64,000 nucleotides of DNA from Ralstonia pickettii (GCF_000607165.1 NZ_JFZG01000008.1:558001-622000); one strand, 5' to 3'. Positions 56,231 through 64,000 are shown, counted from the first letter of the stretch. Notes: generated by a model from the sequence alone, not told the origin. Made by a program: numbers and translations.

Positions 56231-57172
56231 ATGTGCTACTCCGCCCAAATCGAAGCCGACTATCGACGGTTCGTACACGAGTACGGCGCCATCATGTCGC
56301 TCGACGATTTCACGCGGATGGTGATGGAGTACTTCGCCAACCCGAAGATGCGCGTACCGAGGGCGATGAGCGCGCATTTCCTCGAATCGCCCGAGACAGA
56401 AGAAGAAAAGAAAATTGCGGAGGTCATCCGCGCGCGCATGGCCGCAGACGAAATCGCGCTGCTGCAGGAGCTGGCCAAGCAGACCGAACGGCTGGAGAAA
56501 GCCCAACAGGCCCTCGCCGCCAAGGCCACCAAGAAAGCCGCTGAAGACATCCGCATCGCCACCAACAAGATCGCGGCGGCAAAGGGCAAACTCGAAGAGC
56601 TCAAGAGCACCGAGCTCAAGCCGCGCGACTCGCGCATCTACCCCGGCTGGTACGCGCCAGTGATGGTGATGGAGAACGGCCGGCGCGTCGTCAAACCGAT
56701 GCGCTACCAGTGTCGCCCTGCCGGCAAACCGGCCTTCTACGACGAACAGTATCCCGGCACCTACAACGCCCGCCGCGACAACCTGCGCGGCTTCTGGAAA
56801 GGCCAGTACGGCCACACGCACGGCCTGATCCTGGTCGACGCATTCTATGAAAACGTGACGGGGCCGGACGGCAAAAACGTCGTGCTCGAATTCCGCCCCG
56901 ACCCGCCGCAGACGATGCTTGTCGCCTGCGTGTGGTCACACTGGCGCGCGACCAAGCCCGGCGAAAAGGATCTGCTGTCGTTCGCCATCATCACCGACGA
57001 CCCGCCGCCTGAGATTTCAGAGGCTGGCCACGATCGGTGTCCGGTCCCTATTAAGCCGGAGAGCATCGATGCGTGGCTGAATCCTGAATCGCGCAACCTT
57101 GATGCCATGGATGCCATCCTGGACGACAAGTCGCAGCCGTTTTATGTCCACCGCAAAGCGACATCGATGTGA
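56231..57172 (+). CDS. SRAP-domain protein (YedK/HMCES-like) with inserted coiled coil
   Basis: This 313-residue protein crosslinks to abasic sites in single-stranded DNA. The catalytic residues known for YedK can be placed: Cys2 (start MCYSAQ, exposed by Met removal), Asn179 (GTYNARRD), Glu207 (DAFYENV) and His267 (AGHDRCPV). The E. coli protein has about 222 residues; the extra about 90 here are a charged helix, residues 55-130 (EEKKIAEVIRARM ... KIAAAKGKLEEL), forming a probable coiled coil. The start at 56231 is required by Cys2. It follows a LexA-box operon promoter. Confidence 0.88.
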   Translation: MCYSAQIEADYRRFVHEYGAIMSLDDFTRMVMEYFANPKMRVPRAMSAHFLESPETEEEKKIAEVIRARMAADEIALLQELAKQTERLEKAQQALAAKATKKAAEDIRIATNKIAAAKGKLEELKSTELKPRDSRIYPGWYAPVMVMENGRRVVKPMRYQCRPAGKPAFYDEQYPGTYNARRDNLRGFWKGQYGHTHGLILVDAFYENVTGPDGKNVVLEFRPDPPQTMLVACVWSHWRATKPGEKDLLSFAIITDDPPPEISEAGHDRCPVPIKPESIDAWLNPESRNLDAMDAILDDKSQPFYVHRKATSM

Positions 57173-57297
57173 CGCCGGCCTGCGGGTCTCTCAACTCAGA
57201 TTTCAAATCTTTTCAGCACCCGCGCCCTCCAAAGCTCGATAGCATGGCGCCGCCCCACCAGGGGCACCAGGCAATGCGTAGCTACTGGAGGAATCCC

Positions 57298-57714
57298 GTG
57301 CCCTCAGGACAGAAGCCCTTCATCGTCGTGGGTGACAAAACCACCCACGGTGGCACCGTCATCACCGGCGACATGACGTCCACCATGCAGGGCAAGCCCA
57401 TTGCCCGCTCTGGCGACATGACAGTGTGTCCAAAATGCAAGGGCACCTTCCCCATACTTAAGAGCGACAGCATCGTCGTTGACGGCGGCGGTAACACGTA
57501 TGCCCGCCACTTGGACAAGACCGCGTGCGGTGCCAACCTGCTTGCCAGTCAGGCGACTGGCACCGCAACCGCGATGGTTTCCGGTACCGGTAGTCCGGCT
57601 GGCGCATTGGCAGCACAGGCGGCAACAATCGCCGCACCGACAACGTCCGGCGTTTGCCTGTCCTGCCTCATCAAAGCTGCTGCAAGTGGTAGCTCCACTG
57701 TCGTTCGGAGCTGA
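57298..57714 (+). CDS. PAAR-domain protein (type VI spike tip)
   Basis: This 138-residue protein is a PAAR-type cone that sharpens the VgrG spike and carries an effector. The PAAR repeat pattern is visible: GDKTTHGGTVITGD, KPIARSGDMTVCPKCKG, and SIVVDGGGNTYARHLDKTACG. Candidate zinc ligands are His17, Cys44, His71 and Cys77. A GTG at 57298 with GGAGGA six bases upstream is proposed; the longer frame has no ribosome site. It is the first of five consecutive genes of a T6 effector module. No T6SS core genes are in view. Confidence 0.88.
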   Translation: MPSGQKPFIVVGDKTTHGGTVITGDMTSTMQGKPIARSGDMTVCPKCKGTFPILKSDSIVVDGGGNTYARHLDKTACGANLLASQATGTATAMVSGTGSPAGALAAQAATIAAPTTSGVCLSCLIKAAASGSSTVVRS

Positions 57715-57716
57715 TC

Positions 57717-58220
57717 ATGGCGCTTGATGTAGTCGAGCGGTTGGCCGACCTGCAGACAGCCTTTCCCGCACTCCGTCTCTACGCGCTGGTCGACGGCATC
57801 CAATACGAGAATCATCGCGGCGAACGGTTGGACTACAGCACCGGTTTTACTTCACTGTTCCACGGCACGGCGGATGGACCACTGGCGCACGCTGGCCCCT
57901 GGCTGGTCGACATCGAAGAGGCCGGCGATGCCATCGCAAAAGACATCGCAGGCCTGGAGCGCGAAGCCCCGTCAGTGACATGGCTGATCACCGAAGCCGA
58001 CTTGCATGGCCTCGCGCAACTGCTACGGCTCCACCTCGACGTGCGCATACCAGACGGCCGCGTCGCTCTTCTTCGCTTCTGGGATCCGCGCGTGCTTGCC
58101 AGCCTGGCCAACGTACTCGACCCCAAGCAGCGCGAAACCTTCTTCGCCCACATCCACGAATGGCATCTACTGCGCGATGGCCAGCGCGTTCACATTGGGA
58201 GAAAACATGCTGAGGCTTGA
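57717..58220 (+). CDS. DUF4123 effector-adaptor protein (Tap/TecT-like)
   Basis: This 167-residue chaperone/adaptor loads a specific effector onto the PAAR/VgrG spike. Family patterns are PALRLYALVDGIQYEN at the N-terminus, APSVTWLITEADLHGLAQLLRLHLDVRIPDGR (split) and VALLRFWDPRVLASLANVLDPKQRETFF (split). It starts 2 bp after the PAAR stop, and its end overlaps the next gene by 14 bp. The direct neighbour order matches TecT, which carries TseT in Pseudomonas. Confidence 0.9.
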   Translation: MALDVVERLADLQTAFPALRLYALVDGIQYENHRGERLDYSTGFTSLFHGTADGPLAHAGPWLVDIEEAGDAIAKDIAGLEREAPSVTWLITEADLHGLAQLLRLHLDVRIPDGRVALLRFWDPRVLASLANVLDPKQRETFFAHIHEWHLLRDGQRVHIGRKHAEA

Positions 58221-58554
58221 CGAGCGCCAGTGGCAGGCACTGCAGGCCTGCGACGCCAATCAGTTCGTCGCTACGGTGTGCGACCAGTTTCTGACAAAGC
58301 GCCCCGAGCTGCTGCAGGAGCCTGGGCGCGAAGTGATTCTGGGGCGCATGCAGGCGGCGCACGACTACGCGCAGCGCATCGGCTTCACGTCTACGCCGCA
58401 TATTGTGTGGCTCATGTACATGGCAGCCGACGCACCAACGCTCGTGACTGATCCCGTCATCGAAACCTACCTTCGGAAGCCAGGCGCCACACCGGAGCAA
58501 CGGCTCGACGATCTCGAGGCCGTGTTGCAAAAGAAACTTGAAGGGGGACTCTGA
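58207..58554 (+). CDS. small co-chaperone-like protein (co-TecT position)
   Basis: This is a 115-residue helical protein. It starts inside the end of the DUF4123 gene, overlapping it by 14 bp, and ends at the start of the toxin gene. The position and size match co-TecT of the Pseudomonas TseT module. Sequence identity alone would not show this. It is cytoplasmic (MLRLDERQWQALQACDANQF) with no motif that I can assign. Confidence 0.72.
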   Translation: MLRLDERQWQALQACDANQFVATVCDQFLTKRPELLQEPGREVILGRMQAAHDYAQRIGFTSTPHIVWLMYMAADAPTLVTDPVIETYLRKPGATPEQRLDDLEAVLQKKLEGGL

Positions 58555-59126
58555 TGGCAGCCGCAGCGGCACCACTCATTGAGGGAGCGCTCGCGCGCCT
58601 ACTGGTTGCGCTGGGCATAGGTGTCGTCGCCGACGGCGCGACCAAAGAAGTGCTCAAGCGGAAAGAGGAAGCCGATAACGCCCGCACCGCGCCCATTGCG
58701 AAAACTGAAGCTCAAACGAAGACCAAGGAAAAGTGCAAAGACTGCACCCCCGACAAAGGGACCTTGGTAACGCGCAACTGGAATATGTCGGATGTGTCGC
58801 GCGCCTACCAGGCGCGCATCACGGGCTTTGCGCCGTTCACTGAGTGGAACTTTGCGGGCGTTGATTTCGATGGTTTCCAATCCGCGCCGTGTCTGCTGCT
58901 AGAAGCCAAGGCAAAGTACGATCAGTTCTTCGATGATTTCGGACCGTTTGAGTGGTGGAAAGGTGACCAGCCCCTCATGGCAGAAGCCACCAAGCAGGCT
59001 CTGGTAGCGAAGCCGATGCCGCCAGTTCAGCTACATTGGCACTTTATGGAGCCACACAGCTACGCCTACTTCACCCGGATTTTTGCCGCCATGCGGCTCA
59101 CGATCGAAACGCATTACACACCATGA
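58554..59126 (+). CDS. Tox-REase-5 domain toxin (TseT-like type VI effector)
   Basis: This is a 190-residue predicted nuclease toxin. An Ala-rich hydrophobic N-terminus (residues 1-30) may act in loading. The C-terminal toxin domain has CKDC (61-64), EWNFAGVDFDGFQ and CLLLEAKAKYDQFFDDFG. Asp104 with Glu117-x-Lys119 fits a PD-(D/E)xK-type active site, plus HWHF at 151-154. This is the Tox-REase-5 pattern of TseT (PA3907). It is preceded by its chaperones and followed by an overlapping immunity gene. Confidence 0.87.
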   Translation: MAAAAAPLIEGALARLLVALGIGVVADGATKEVLKRKEEADNARTAPIAKTEAQTKTKEKCKDCTPDKGTLVTRNWNMSDVSRAYQARITGFAPFTEWNFAGVDFDGFQSAPCLLLEAKAKYDQFFDDFGPFEWWKGDQPLMAEATKQALVAKPMPPVQLHWHFMEPHSYAYFTRIFAAMRLTIETHYTP

Positions 59127-59833
59127 AGCGTCCCTACGAGCTAACCGCTGTCTTCCGCCATCAAGGCTCCCTGGAAGCCATTGCCTTGCTGCAGGAACTG
59201 GCAACGTTTTGCCGCGTGCTGGGTGAGCAATCGCCCGAGCTGTCGACCTGGTACCTGAAAGGCGATTCCAAGGAAGAGGCAACCCGGTACGAGGTGTTCG
59301 ACGCCAACGGCCCGACCACAGCGGCGACCGCGGTTGTTACCGAAGAACTCCGGAAAGAAGTGGATCCGCGCATCATCGGCATTTGGAATGGCAAGACCGA
59401 CGCCAACGGCGCGTCTCTCCAACTCATCGCGCGACCTGGCTCCGAGACATCGACAGCCATATTGCGGGTCAAACCAGGCGCCTTTCCCCAGGCCTATGAA
59501 GGCGCAGTAGCAGTCGTGCAAGCAGCAGCTTTGCAATGGCAAGCAAGCGCCATCACGCTTGAATCGGGCGGGTACTTTCCCCTCAAGGTGTTCAAGGACA
59601 GGCCTGGCGTCGGCTGGATGATCTATCTGCCGCAGACGCTGACGGTGCAGCAAGTGCCCGAAGCCGGCGCCTTGATTCCCGTGATGGACGGCAAGAAGCA
59701 AATTGGCACCATTGTCGTGAGCGTCACGGATGCGCCGTTCTCCGACGCTGATCACGAGCACGTGCGCATCGCCAACAAGATTGAGGTGCGTCTGGTCGAC
59801 CAAGATTTGCTGCCGCGCGTGACGGACCTTTAA
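59123..59833 (+). CDS. immunity protein, Imm52-like (TsiT-like)
   Basis: This 236-residue cytoplasmic protein overlaps the toxin gene by four bases (ATGA). Immunity proteins of the Imm52 group follow Tox-REase-5 toxins in this order, and length and mixed alpha/beta composition fit (MKRPYELTAVFRHQGSLEAIALLQ ... GWMIYLPQTLTVQQVPEAG, split). It should bind the nuclease and protect the host from itself and its kin. Confidence 0.8.
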   Translation: MKRPYELTAVFRHQGSLEAIALLQELATFCRVLGEQSPELSTWYLKGDSKEEATRYEVFDANGPTTAATAVVTEELRKEVDPRIIGIWNGKTDANGASLQLIARPGSETSTAILRVKPGAFPQAYEGAVAVVQAAALQWQASAITLESGGYFPLKVFKDRPGVGWMIYLPQTLTVQQVPEAGALIPVMDGKKQIGTIVVSVTDAPFSDADHEHVRIANKIEVRLVDQDLLPRVTDL

Positions 59834-59857
59834 GCAATCTTCCCTGCGAGCACCGCC

Positions 59858-60781
59858 ATGTACGACTCCGAAGATGACTTGCGAGCCCTACTTGGAGTTG
59901 GGGCCGAATCTGTGAGCCTCGACTTCAAGGATGGCATCAAGCTCAACAATATGACCAATGACGCGCGCAAAGAGTTGGTCGTCGATGTCACCGCGATGGC
60001 GAACTCGGGAGGCGGCACGATCATCTACGGAATTGCAGAGCAGCAGCTGGATGGCCGTTCGCTCGCGGGCACGATTTCCCCCGTGACCGACGATCGCGTC
60101 ACCCAAGACCGGCTGCGCGAGATCGTCTACTCGAACACCGACCCTGCTTTTTCCGATTTCAAGATTAAGTGCATTCCCGTTGCCCAAGGGAATGTCTTCG
60201 TAGTGGAAGTTGCAGAAGGTGATACAGCGTTCCAGAACAAGATAGATCGGCGGTACTACAACCGTGTGGATGCATCGTCGGTCCCAATGTACGGCTATGC
60301 CATCCGTGACGTCATGAACAGGCGGACGAGGCCGATCCTCGTCCCCTCCCTGCAAATCAACTACGTAGACCTACACGAACAGCAACACCGATATGTCGTT
60401 ACGCCCGCCCTCGAAAATATCGGCAGGTTGACCGTAAACCACTGGACGCTATCGGTTGGGCTACCGGTCGGTTACGGCTTCGTGCAAGGCGACTACAACC
60501 GCCAAGTGCGTGGTTTCCACCCATATGGCAACTTTGATCCTGACTGTTCCTGGTTCGAGTTTTCATCCGAACGCCATCCGGGAAGTGCTGCCCGTATCCT
60601 TCCTGGAGAAACGCGGCACCTCGGTCAGGACGGTGGTTACGGGCTATTAGAGATCCGGATAAGCGCATTCGACGGGGGGAGACTGTTGCACAGTGGTCCC
60701 TCTCTTCGTTGGGTACTTTGCATGGACGATTCCCCTAAGTCTGAAGGTGAAGTTCCTTACGACCAATGGTGCCGGTGGTGA
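59858..60781 (+). CDS. Schlafen AlbA_2-type ATP-binding protein
   Basis: This 307-residue protein carries the N-terminal AlbA_2 (Schlafen-like) domain: ESVSLDFKDG and VVDVTAMANSGGGTIIYGI are the classic pair, followed by QDRLREIVYSNTDPAFSDFKI and DRRYYNRVDASSVPMYGYAIRD. The C-terminal half is beta-rich and not recognised. Related domains occur in phage-defence and RNase-like proteins. It ends 4 bp from the convergent portal gene. Confidence 0.82.
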   Translation: MYDSEDDLRALLGVGAESVSLDFKDGIKLNNMTNDARKELVVDVTAMANSGGGTIIYGIAEQQLDGRSLAGTISPVTDDRVTQDRLREIVYSNTDPAFSDFKIKCIPVAQGNVFVVEVAEGDTAFQNKIDRRYYNRVDASSVPMYGYAIRDVMNRRTRPILVPSLQINYVDLHEQQHRYVVTPALENIGRLTVNHWTLSVGLPVGYGFVQGDYNRQVRGFHPYGNFDPDCSWFEFSSERHPGSAARILPGETRHLGQDGGYGLLEIRISAFDGGRLLHSGPSLRWVLCMDDSPKSEGEVPYDQWCRW

Positions 60782-60785
60782 GCGT

Positions 60786-61850
60786 CTAAGCCCCCAACCC
60801 ATACTCCTCAAACCTAACCACCTCCTCCCCCACCCACTCATTAATCGCCAGCAACCGATCCTGCAGGGGCTTCACCTCGTTGCGCGCGAACACCTTGGCA
60901 GCCTTCTCGACGTCGCCAAAGCCACCGGTATTCGACGGAATGATCCCCATGAGCTGAGGCGGCACCCGGTGCGCCGCGAGCTGATCATCGCGAGTCACGT
61001 TCTTGATGTTCCAGAACTCATCTTTCGCCGCCACCTCCGACACCGGTAAGAGCTGAATCCCATCCTTCTTGCCGTTGGGCGCGTACATGAACAGGTTGCG
61101 GAAGTTGCCCGGCCCCTTGGCGCTCTTCATCGCCTCGCGCAGTCGGTCAACATCTTCCTGGCTATGCGCCGCGTCGGTCATGTACAGGATGAAGCCCGCG
61201 TGCGACCCGTTCTTGTAGTAGCGCCGGCGAAACAGCGTGGCCGACTCGTTGAGCCAGGTGGCATTGAGCGCCGAGAGGTATTCCGGCAACCCGTACACCT
61301 CCTGGTTGATGTCTGGCTCCTGCAGGTGAAAGATCGTGCCCGGCGCGAACTCATGCGGCTGTTGGTAGCTCTGTACAAAATAGTAGGTCGAAAGGTCCAG
61401 GCCTCGCCGCATGTACTTCGCCAGGGCCGGCTGCAGCCCCATGCTGGAGGCTGCCCGGCTGATCCGGTTTTCCAGGTAGGCATTGCCGAACACTTGCCAG
61501 TCGAGCACGAAGCGCTCGAACGCCTGGCGTGACAGCAGCTTGTGCGGGATAAACGTGCTCACCAGGATGTTGCGCTTCACAAAGATGGCCGAGCTGTGAT
61601 GTGCTGCCGCGCGGAACGAGCGCGCCAGGCCATCGAGCGGCATCGGCGGCTCGAACCACTTGCCCATGCGCATGCATTCGACGTAGTCGAGCAGCTCGCG
61701 CCGGTCGAGTACCTCGATCGGATCGCCAAACGAAAAGGCCTCCGCGCGCGGCGCGCGATGGGTGTTTTGTTCGGCCGGCGCCTGGGCGTCGACGACACGC
61801 ACGTGCGGGTTACTTGCACCGGCGGCGCGGCGGTTCTTGTTGCGGCTCAT
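60786..61850 (-). CDS. phage portal protein (P2 gpQ-type)
   Basis: This 354-residue portal vertex subunit is the docking site for the terminase and DNA channel. Family patterns are SFGDPIEVLDRRELLDYVE, EPPMPLDGLARSFRAAAHHSSAI, EPDINQEVYGLPEYLSALN and GGFGDVEKAAKVFARNEVKPLQDRL (split). It overlaps the terminase gene by four bases. In P2 gpQ and gpP are transcribed leftward from the same promoter region as here. Confidence 0.93.
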   Translation of the reverse strand: MSRNKNRRAAGASNPHVRVVDAQAPAEQNTHRAPRAEAFSFGDPIEVLDRRELLDYVECMRMGKWFEPPMPLDGLARSFRAAAHHSSAIFVKRNILVSTFIPHKLLSRQAFERFVLDWQVFGNAYLENRISRAASSMGLQPALAKYMRRGLDLSTYYFVQSYQQPHEFAPGTIFHLQEPDINQEVYGLPEYLSALNATWLNESATLFRRRYYKNGSHAGFILYMTDAAHSQEDVDRLREAMKSAKGPGNFRNLFMYAPNGKKDGIQLLPVSEVAAKDEFWNIKNVTRDDQLAAHRVPPQLMGIIPSNTGGFGDVEKAAKVFARNEVKPLQDRLLAINEWVGEEVVRFEEYGLGA

Positions 61851-63628
61851 GAGAACTCCAAAATGCTGGTATTGGTCGCGCTGGCGCCTTCGATGGGTTC
61901 ATTGGAAAGCGCATGCATGGTTGCCCACGCCAGGTCGGCGTGGCTGATCTCTTCGGAGCGTCCGGCCTGGTAGGTGACGCGGCCACCGCCGGCGGTGACG
62001 GTTTTTTTGATCGCCATGAACGACGCGGCCAGGTCCGACCACCCGGCGTCAAACTCCAGCCGGCCTTTGCTGATCACGTCGTAGGCTTTGAGTACCAGCG
62101 CCGTCTTCACTTCGACGCTGTAGGTGTAACCCTTCGCATCGGGGCGAACCTTCGTCACGATCTTGTAGACCGCGTCACCGATGCCCGTCCTGTCGATGCC
62201 GATGTGCGTCACGTTGTAGCGCTCGCACACGCGCAAGATGGCCGAGGCCTGCTCTTCATAGTCGATGCCCTTGAACTGGTGTTTCTCCAGCACGCGAAAC
62301 TTGCCGCCCGGCACGAGCGGCGGAGCGACCACGACCAGCGCAGCGCTGTCTCCACCGCCGCCGTTGGGGTCATAGCCCACCCACACCTGGCGGTAGCCAA
62401 ACGGGCGCGGCGCGAACGGCCGGAAGTCGTCCCACACCTCCCAGCTATCCACCATGCCGCGCATGAGCAGCGACAGCGGAAACACCGACGCCGTGTCGTC
62501 CACGAACTCGCACATGAGCAAGTTGGCGTAGTCGAGGTCGCTGTACTCGCGCATCAACTGGTCGAGGTCAAACAGGTTGCAGCCACCGCGCAGCGCGTCC
62601 TCCACCGTCACGATCTGGCGCCACTGGCCGTCAGCGCACCGCATGCCATCGCGCAGCGCGGCATGGCTCACATCCAGCTTGATCTGCTTGTCCTTCGGCT
62701 TGCCTCGGTTGAACAGCGTGCCCGACCAGAACGGATACGCCTCATGCGCCAGGCTGGAGGGTGTGGAGAAATACGTCTGCCGCCAGTGCTTGTGGATCGC
62801 CATGCCGGAGGCGACCTTGCGCAGCTCCTGGAAGCGCGGCACCCAGAAGTACTCGTCGAAATACAGGTTGCCGTGATAGCTCTGGGCGGTGCGCGCATTC
62901 GTGCCTAGGAAGTACAGCGTGGCGCCGTTGGGCAGCACCATCGGATCGCCTTTCAGCTCGACGCCGGCAGCATCCTTCGCGAACTGCACGATGTACTGCT
63001 TGAAGACGTGCGCCTGGGCCTTGCTGGCCGACAGGAAAATCTGATTACGCCCCGTGGTCAAGGCGTCGATGAACGCCTCGCGCGCGAAATACCAGGTCGC
63101 CCCGATCTGTCGCGACTTCAGGATGTTGCGGATGCGCTCGGCCTGGCCAGCGCGATACCACACGTCCTGGTAGCCGAACAGCGAATCGTGGAACGCGTCG
63201 AGCAACTGCTTCTGCTCTTCCGGGCTCACCGCGTTGCGCTCTGCCTTCTTCCGTGGCCCCGCATTGCGATTAGCCACCTTGGGGTTGAGGTCGCTCTCGT
63301 TGCCGCCGTCGCGGTAGCGCTCACGGCGCGCCAGGCTGTCGAGCTGCCGCCGCAGCAGATCGATCTCCTTGAAGTCGCGCCCCTCCTTCTTGTCCTTGGC
63401 GACCAGGCGCATCAAGCGCTCTTCGATCGTCAGCGCAACGCGTTCATCGGGCGTGGTGTCAGCCCACCCGTCGCGCCGCTTCCAACTGTGGATCGTCACC
63501 GGTTTGACGCCCAGCATGTCGGCGATGCGCGCCACGCGATAGCCCTGCCAGTACAGGGTGCGTGCGATGCGGCGCGGGTCCTTTTCCGGGTCGATGGTGA
63601 GAGAGGCAATAGGCGGCAGCGTAGTCAT
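61847..63628 (-). CDS. phage terminase large subunit (P2 gpP-type ATPase)
   Basis: This 593-residue packaging motor has an N-terminal HTH (ARIADMLGVKPVTIHSWKRRDG). The ATPase part has KSRQIGATWYFAREAFIDAL, and the nuclease part has YDPNGGGGDSAALVVVAPP and GIDRTGIGDAVYKIV. It recognises cos and cuts DNA for packaging. The gene overlaps the portal by four bases, and the start at 63628 fits the family length. It is divergent from the scaffold gene at 63778. Confidence 0.95.
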   Translation of the reverse strand: MTTLPPIASLTIDPEKDPRRIARTLYWQGYRVARIADMLGVKPVTIHSWKRRDGWADTTPDERVALTIEERLMRLVAKDKKEGRDFKEIDLLRRQLDSLARRERYRDGGNESDLNPKVANRNAGPRKKAERNAVSPEEQKQLLDAFHDSLFGYQDVWYRAGQAERIRNILKSRQIGATWYFAREAFIDALTTGRNQIFLSASKAQAHVFKQYIVQFAKDAAGVELKGDPMVLPNGATLYFLGTNARTAQSYHGNLYFDEYFWVPRFQELRKVASGMAIHKHWRQTYFSTPSSLAHEAYPFWSGTLFNRGKPKDKQIKLDVSHAALRDGMRCADGQWRQIVTVEDALRGGCNLFDLDQLMREYSDLDYANLLMCEFVDDTASVFPLSLLMRGMVDSWEVWDDFRPFAPRPFGYRQVWVGYDPNGGGGDSAALVVVAPPLVPGGKFRVLEKHQFKGIDYEEQASAILRVCERYNVTHIGIDRTGIGDAVYKIVTKVRPDAKGYTYSVEVKTALVLKAYDVISKGRLEFDAGWSDLAASFMAIKKTVTAGGGRVTYQAGRSEEISHADLAWATMHALSNEPIEGASATNTSILEFS

Positions 63629-63777
63629 GCCGCAACGCTACCGGCCCCGCGCGCGCGTGCCACGCGGCGCCTGTTGTGGCGCGGGGTTCCACAACATCAA
63701 CGCGTTGCCCGCGCGGGTGTCCGGCGCTGAAATGGCAACACCACCGAACCACCGGGACACCGACCACAGAGGACACC

Positions 63778-64000
63778 ATGCCCACCAAGTTTTTCCGCAT
63801 TGCCACCGAAGGCGCGACGAGCGACGGCCGCGTGATTGACCGCGAAACGCTGGTCCAGATGGCGAAGAGCTACGACCCGAAGGTCTACACCGCGCGCGTC
63901 AACCTGGAGCACATCCGAGGCTACGACCCGGCCGGCCCCTTCAAGGCTTACGGCGACGTGGTTGCACTGAAGACGGAAGAGGTGGACGGCAAGCTGGGCT
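63778..64000 (+). CDS. phage capsid scaffolding protein (P2 gpO-type), 5' part
   Basis: The visible 74 residues begin MPTKFFRIATEGATSDGR and continue with VQMAKSYDPKVYTARVNLEHIRG and FKAYGDVVALKTEEVDG, the start of the GPO family. gpO is both scaffold and protease in P2. AGAGGACACC precedes the ATG. The gene runs past the window edge. Confidence 0.92.
   Translation, partial: MPTKFFRIATEGATSDGRVIDRETLVQMAKSYDPKVYTARVNLEHIRGYDPAGPFKAYGDVVALKTEEVDGKLG

Larger units (their letters stand above)
53081..64000. mobile_element. P2-like prophage, left part (right end outside window)
   Basis: The boundary is the tRNA 3' fragment at 53036-53080. Phage structural genes portal (gpQ), terminase (gpP) and scaffold (gpO) lie at the right with P2 gene order and strand layout. 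Between are accessory genes: an unknown three-gene cassette, an SOS-linked pair, a type VI effector module and a Schlafen-like gene. No integrase, repressor or replication gene is in view, so they should lie past the window's right end. Base composition falls in 53.3-55.2 kb relative to the flanks. Confidence 0.85.

Noticed and set aside
57298-59833. A complete T6SS locus
   Set aside because: No tssB/C, tssM, clpV, hcp or vgrG gene is present; only the effector module is seen.
53365-60781. Integrase or repressor gene within the accessory arm
   Set aside because: None of the proteins here has tyrosine-recombinase or serine-recombinase motifs or a repressor-type HTH that I can see.

Overview
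The window looks like a chromosomal segment of a Ralstonia-type betaproteobacterium (Burkholderiaceae). It has high GC, two classical porins whose mature N-termini begin QSSVT(L/M)YG, a single-chain indolepyruvate ferredoxin oxidoreductase, a type II secretion locus with divergent gspC, and a P2-like prophage. The species call is inference from gene content, because no rRNA is present.

Core part (1-52.9 kb). A truncated LuxR-type regulator and a porin open the window. Next come a ferritin-like protein, an MFS transporter, a Crp/Fnr-family regulator divergent from an HD-domain protein, a fermentation-type pair (D-lactate dehydrogenase, zinc alcohol dehydrogenase), exonuclease I, and the indolepyruvate oxidoreductase. 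A MocR regulator is divergent from a flavin-binding protein. A 0.55-kb gap at 15.5-16.1 kb holds two related long-hairpin elements in inverted orientation. The T2SS genes run gspG-H-I-J-K-L-M-N-D-E-F on the minus strand (27.6 to 16.1 kb), with gspC divergent. After this come an EF-hand protein, 4-hydroxyphenylpyruvate dioxygenase divergent from an Lrp regulator, and small hypotheticals including a LysM/lysozyme-like gene with an overlapping secreted partner. Then follow a sulfotransferase with an APS kinase, a chemoreceptor, a GNAT protein, KefF/KefC-like genes, a secreted M20 peptidase, a PaoABC-like periplasmic aldehyde oxidoreductase, a second porin, a Bug-type binding protein, an orphan KdpE-like regulator, a HiPIP and hisC.

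Prیophage part (53.0 kb to the end). Just beyond hisC lies a displaced 3' half of a tRNA gene (minus strand, anticodon read as CCG, Arg) with no 5' half. I read it as an attachment-site scar. To its right are an unrecognised three-gene cassette of more AT-rich composition, a long non-coding stretch with a P2-cos-like motif and a near-perfect LexA box, an SOS-controlled pair (unknown gene plus SRAP/YedK-like protein with an inserted coiled coil), and a complete PAAR / DUF4123 / small co-chaperone / Tox-REase-5 / Imm52-like series. That series is a type VI effector-immunity module in the same order as Pseudomonas PAAR4-TecT-coTecT-TseT-TsiT. A Schlafen AlbA-type gene follows, then P2-type late genes: portal (gpQ), terminase (gpP) and the start of the capsid scaffold (gpO).

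The most interesting region is 53.0-60.8 kb. This prophage arm sits between an att scar and the portal gene and carries at least three kinds of accessory functions: an SOS-controlled DNA-damage protein, a type VI toxin module without any T6SS core genes, and candidate defence genes.
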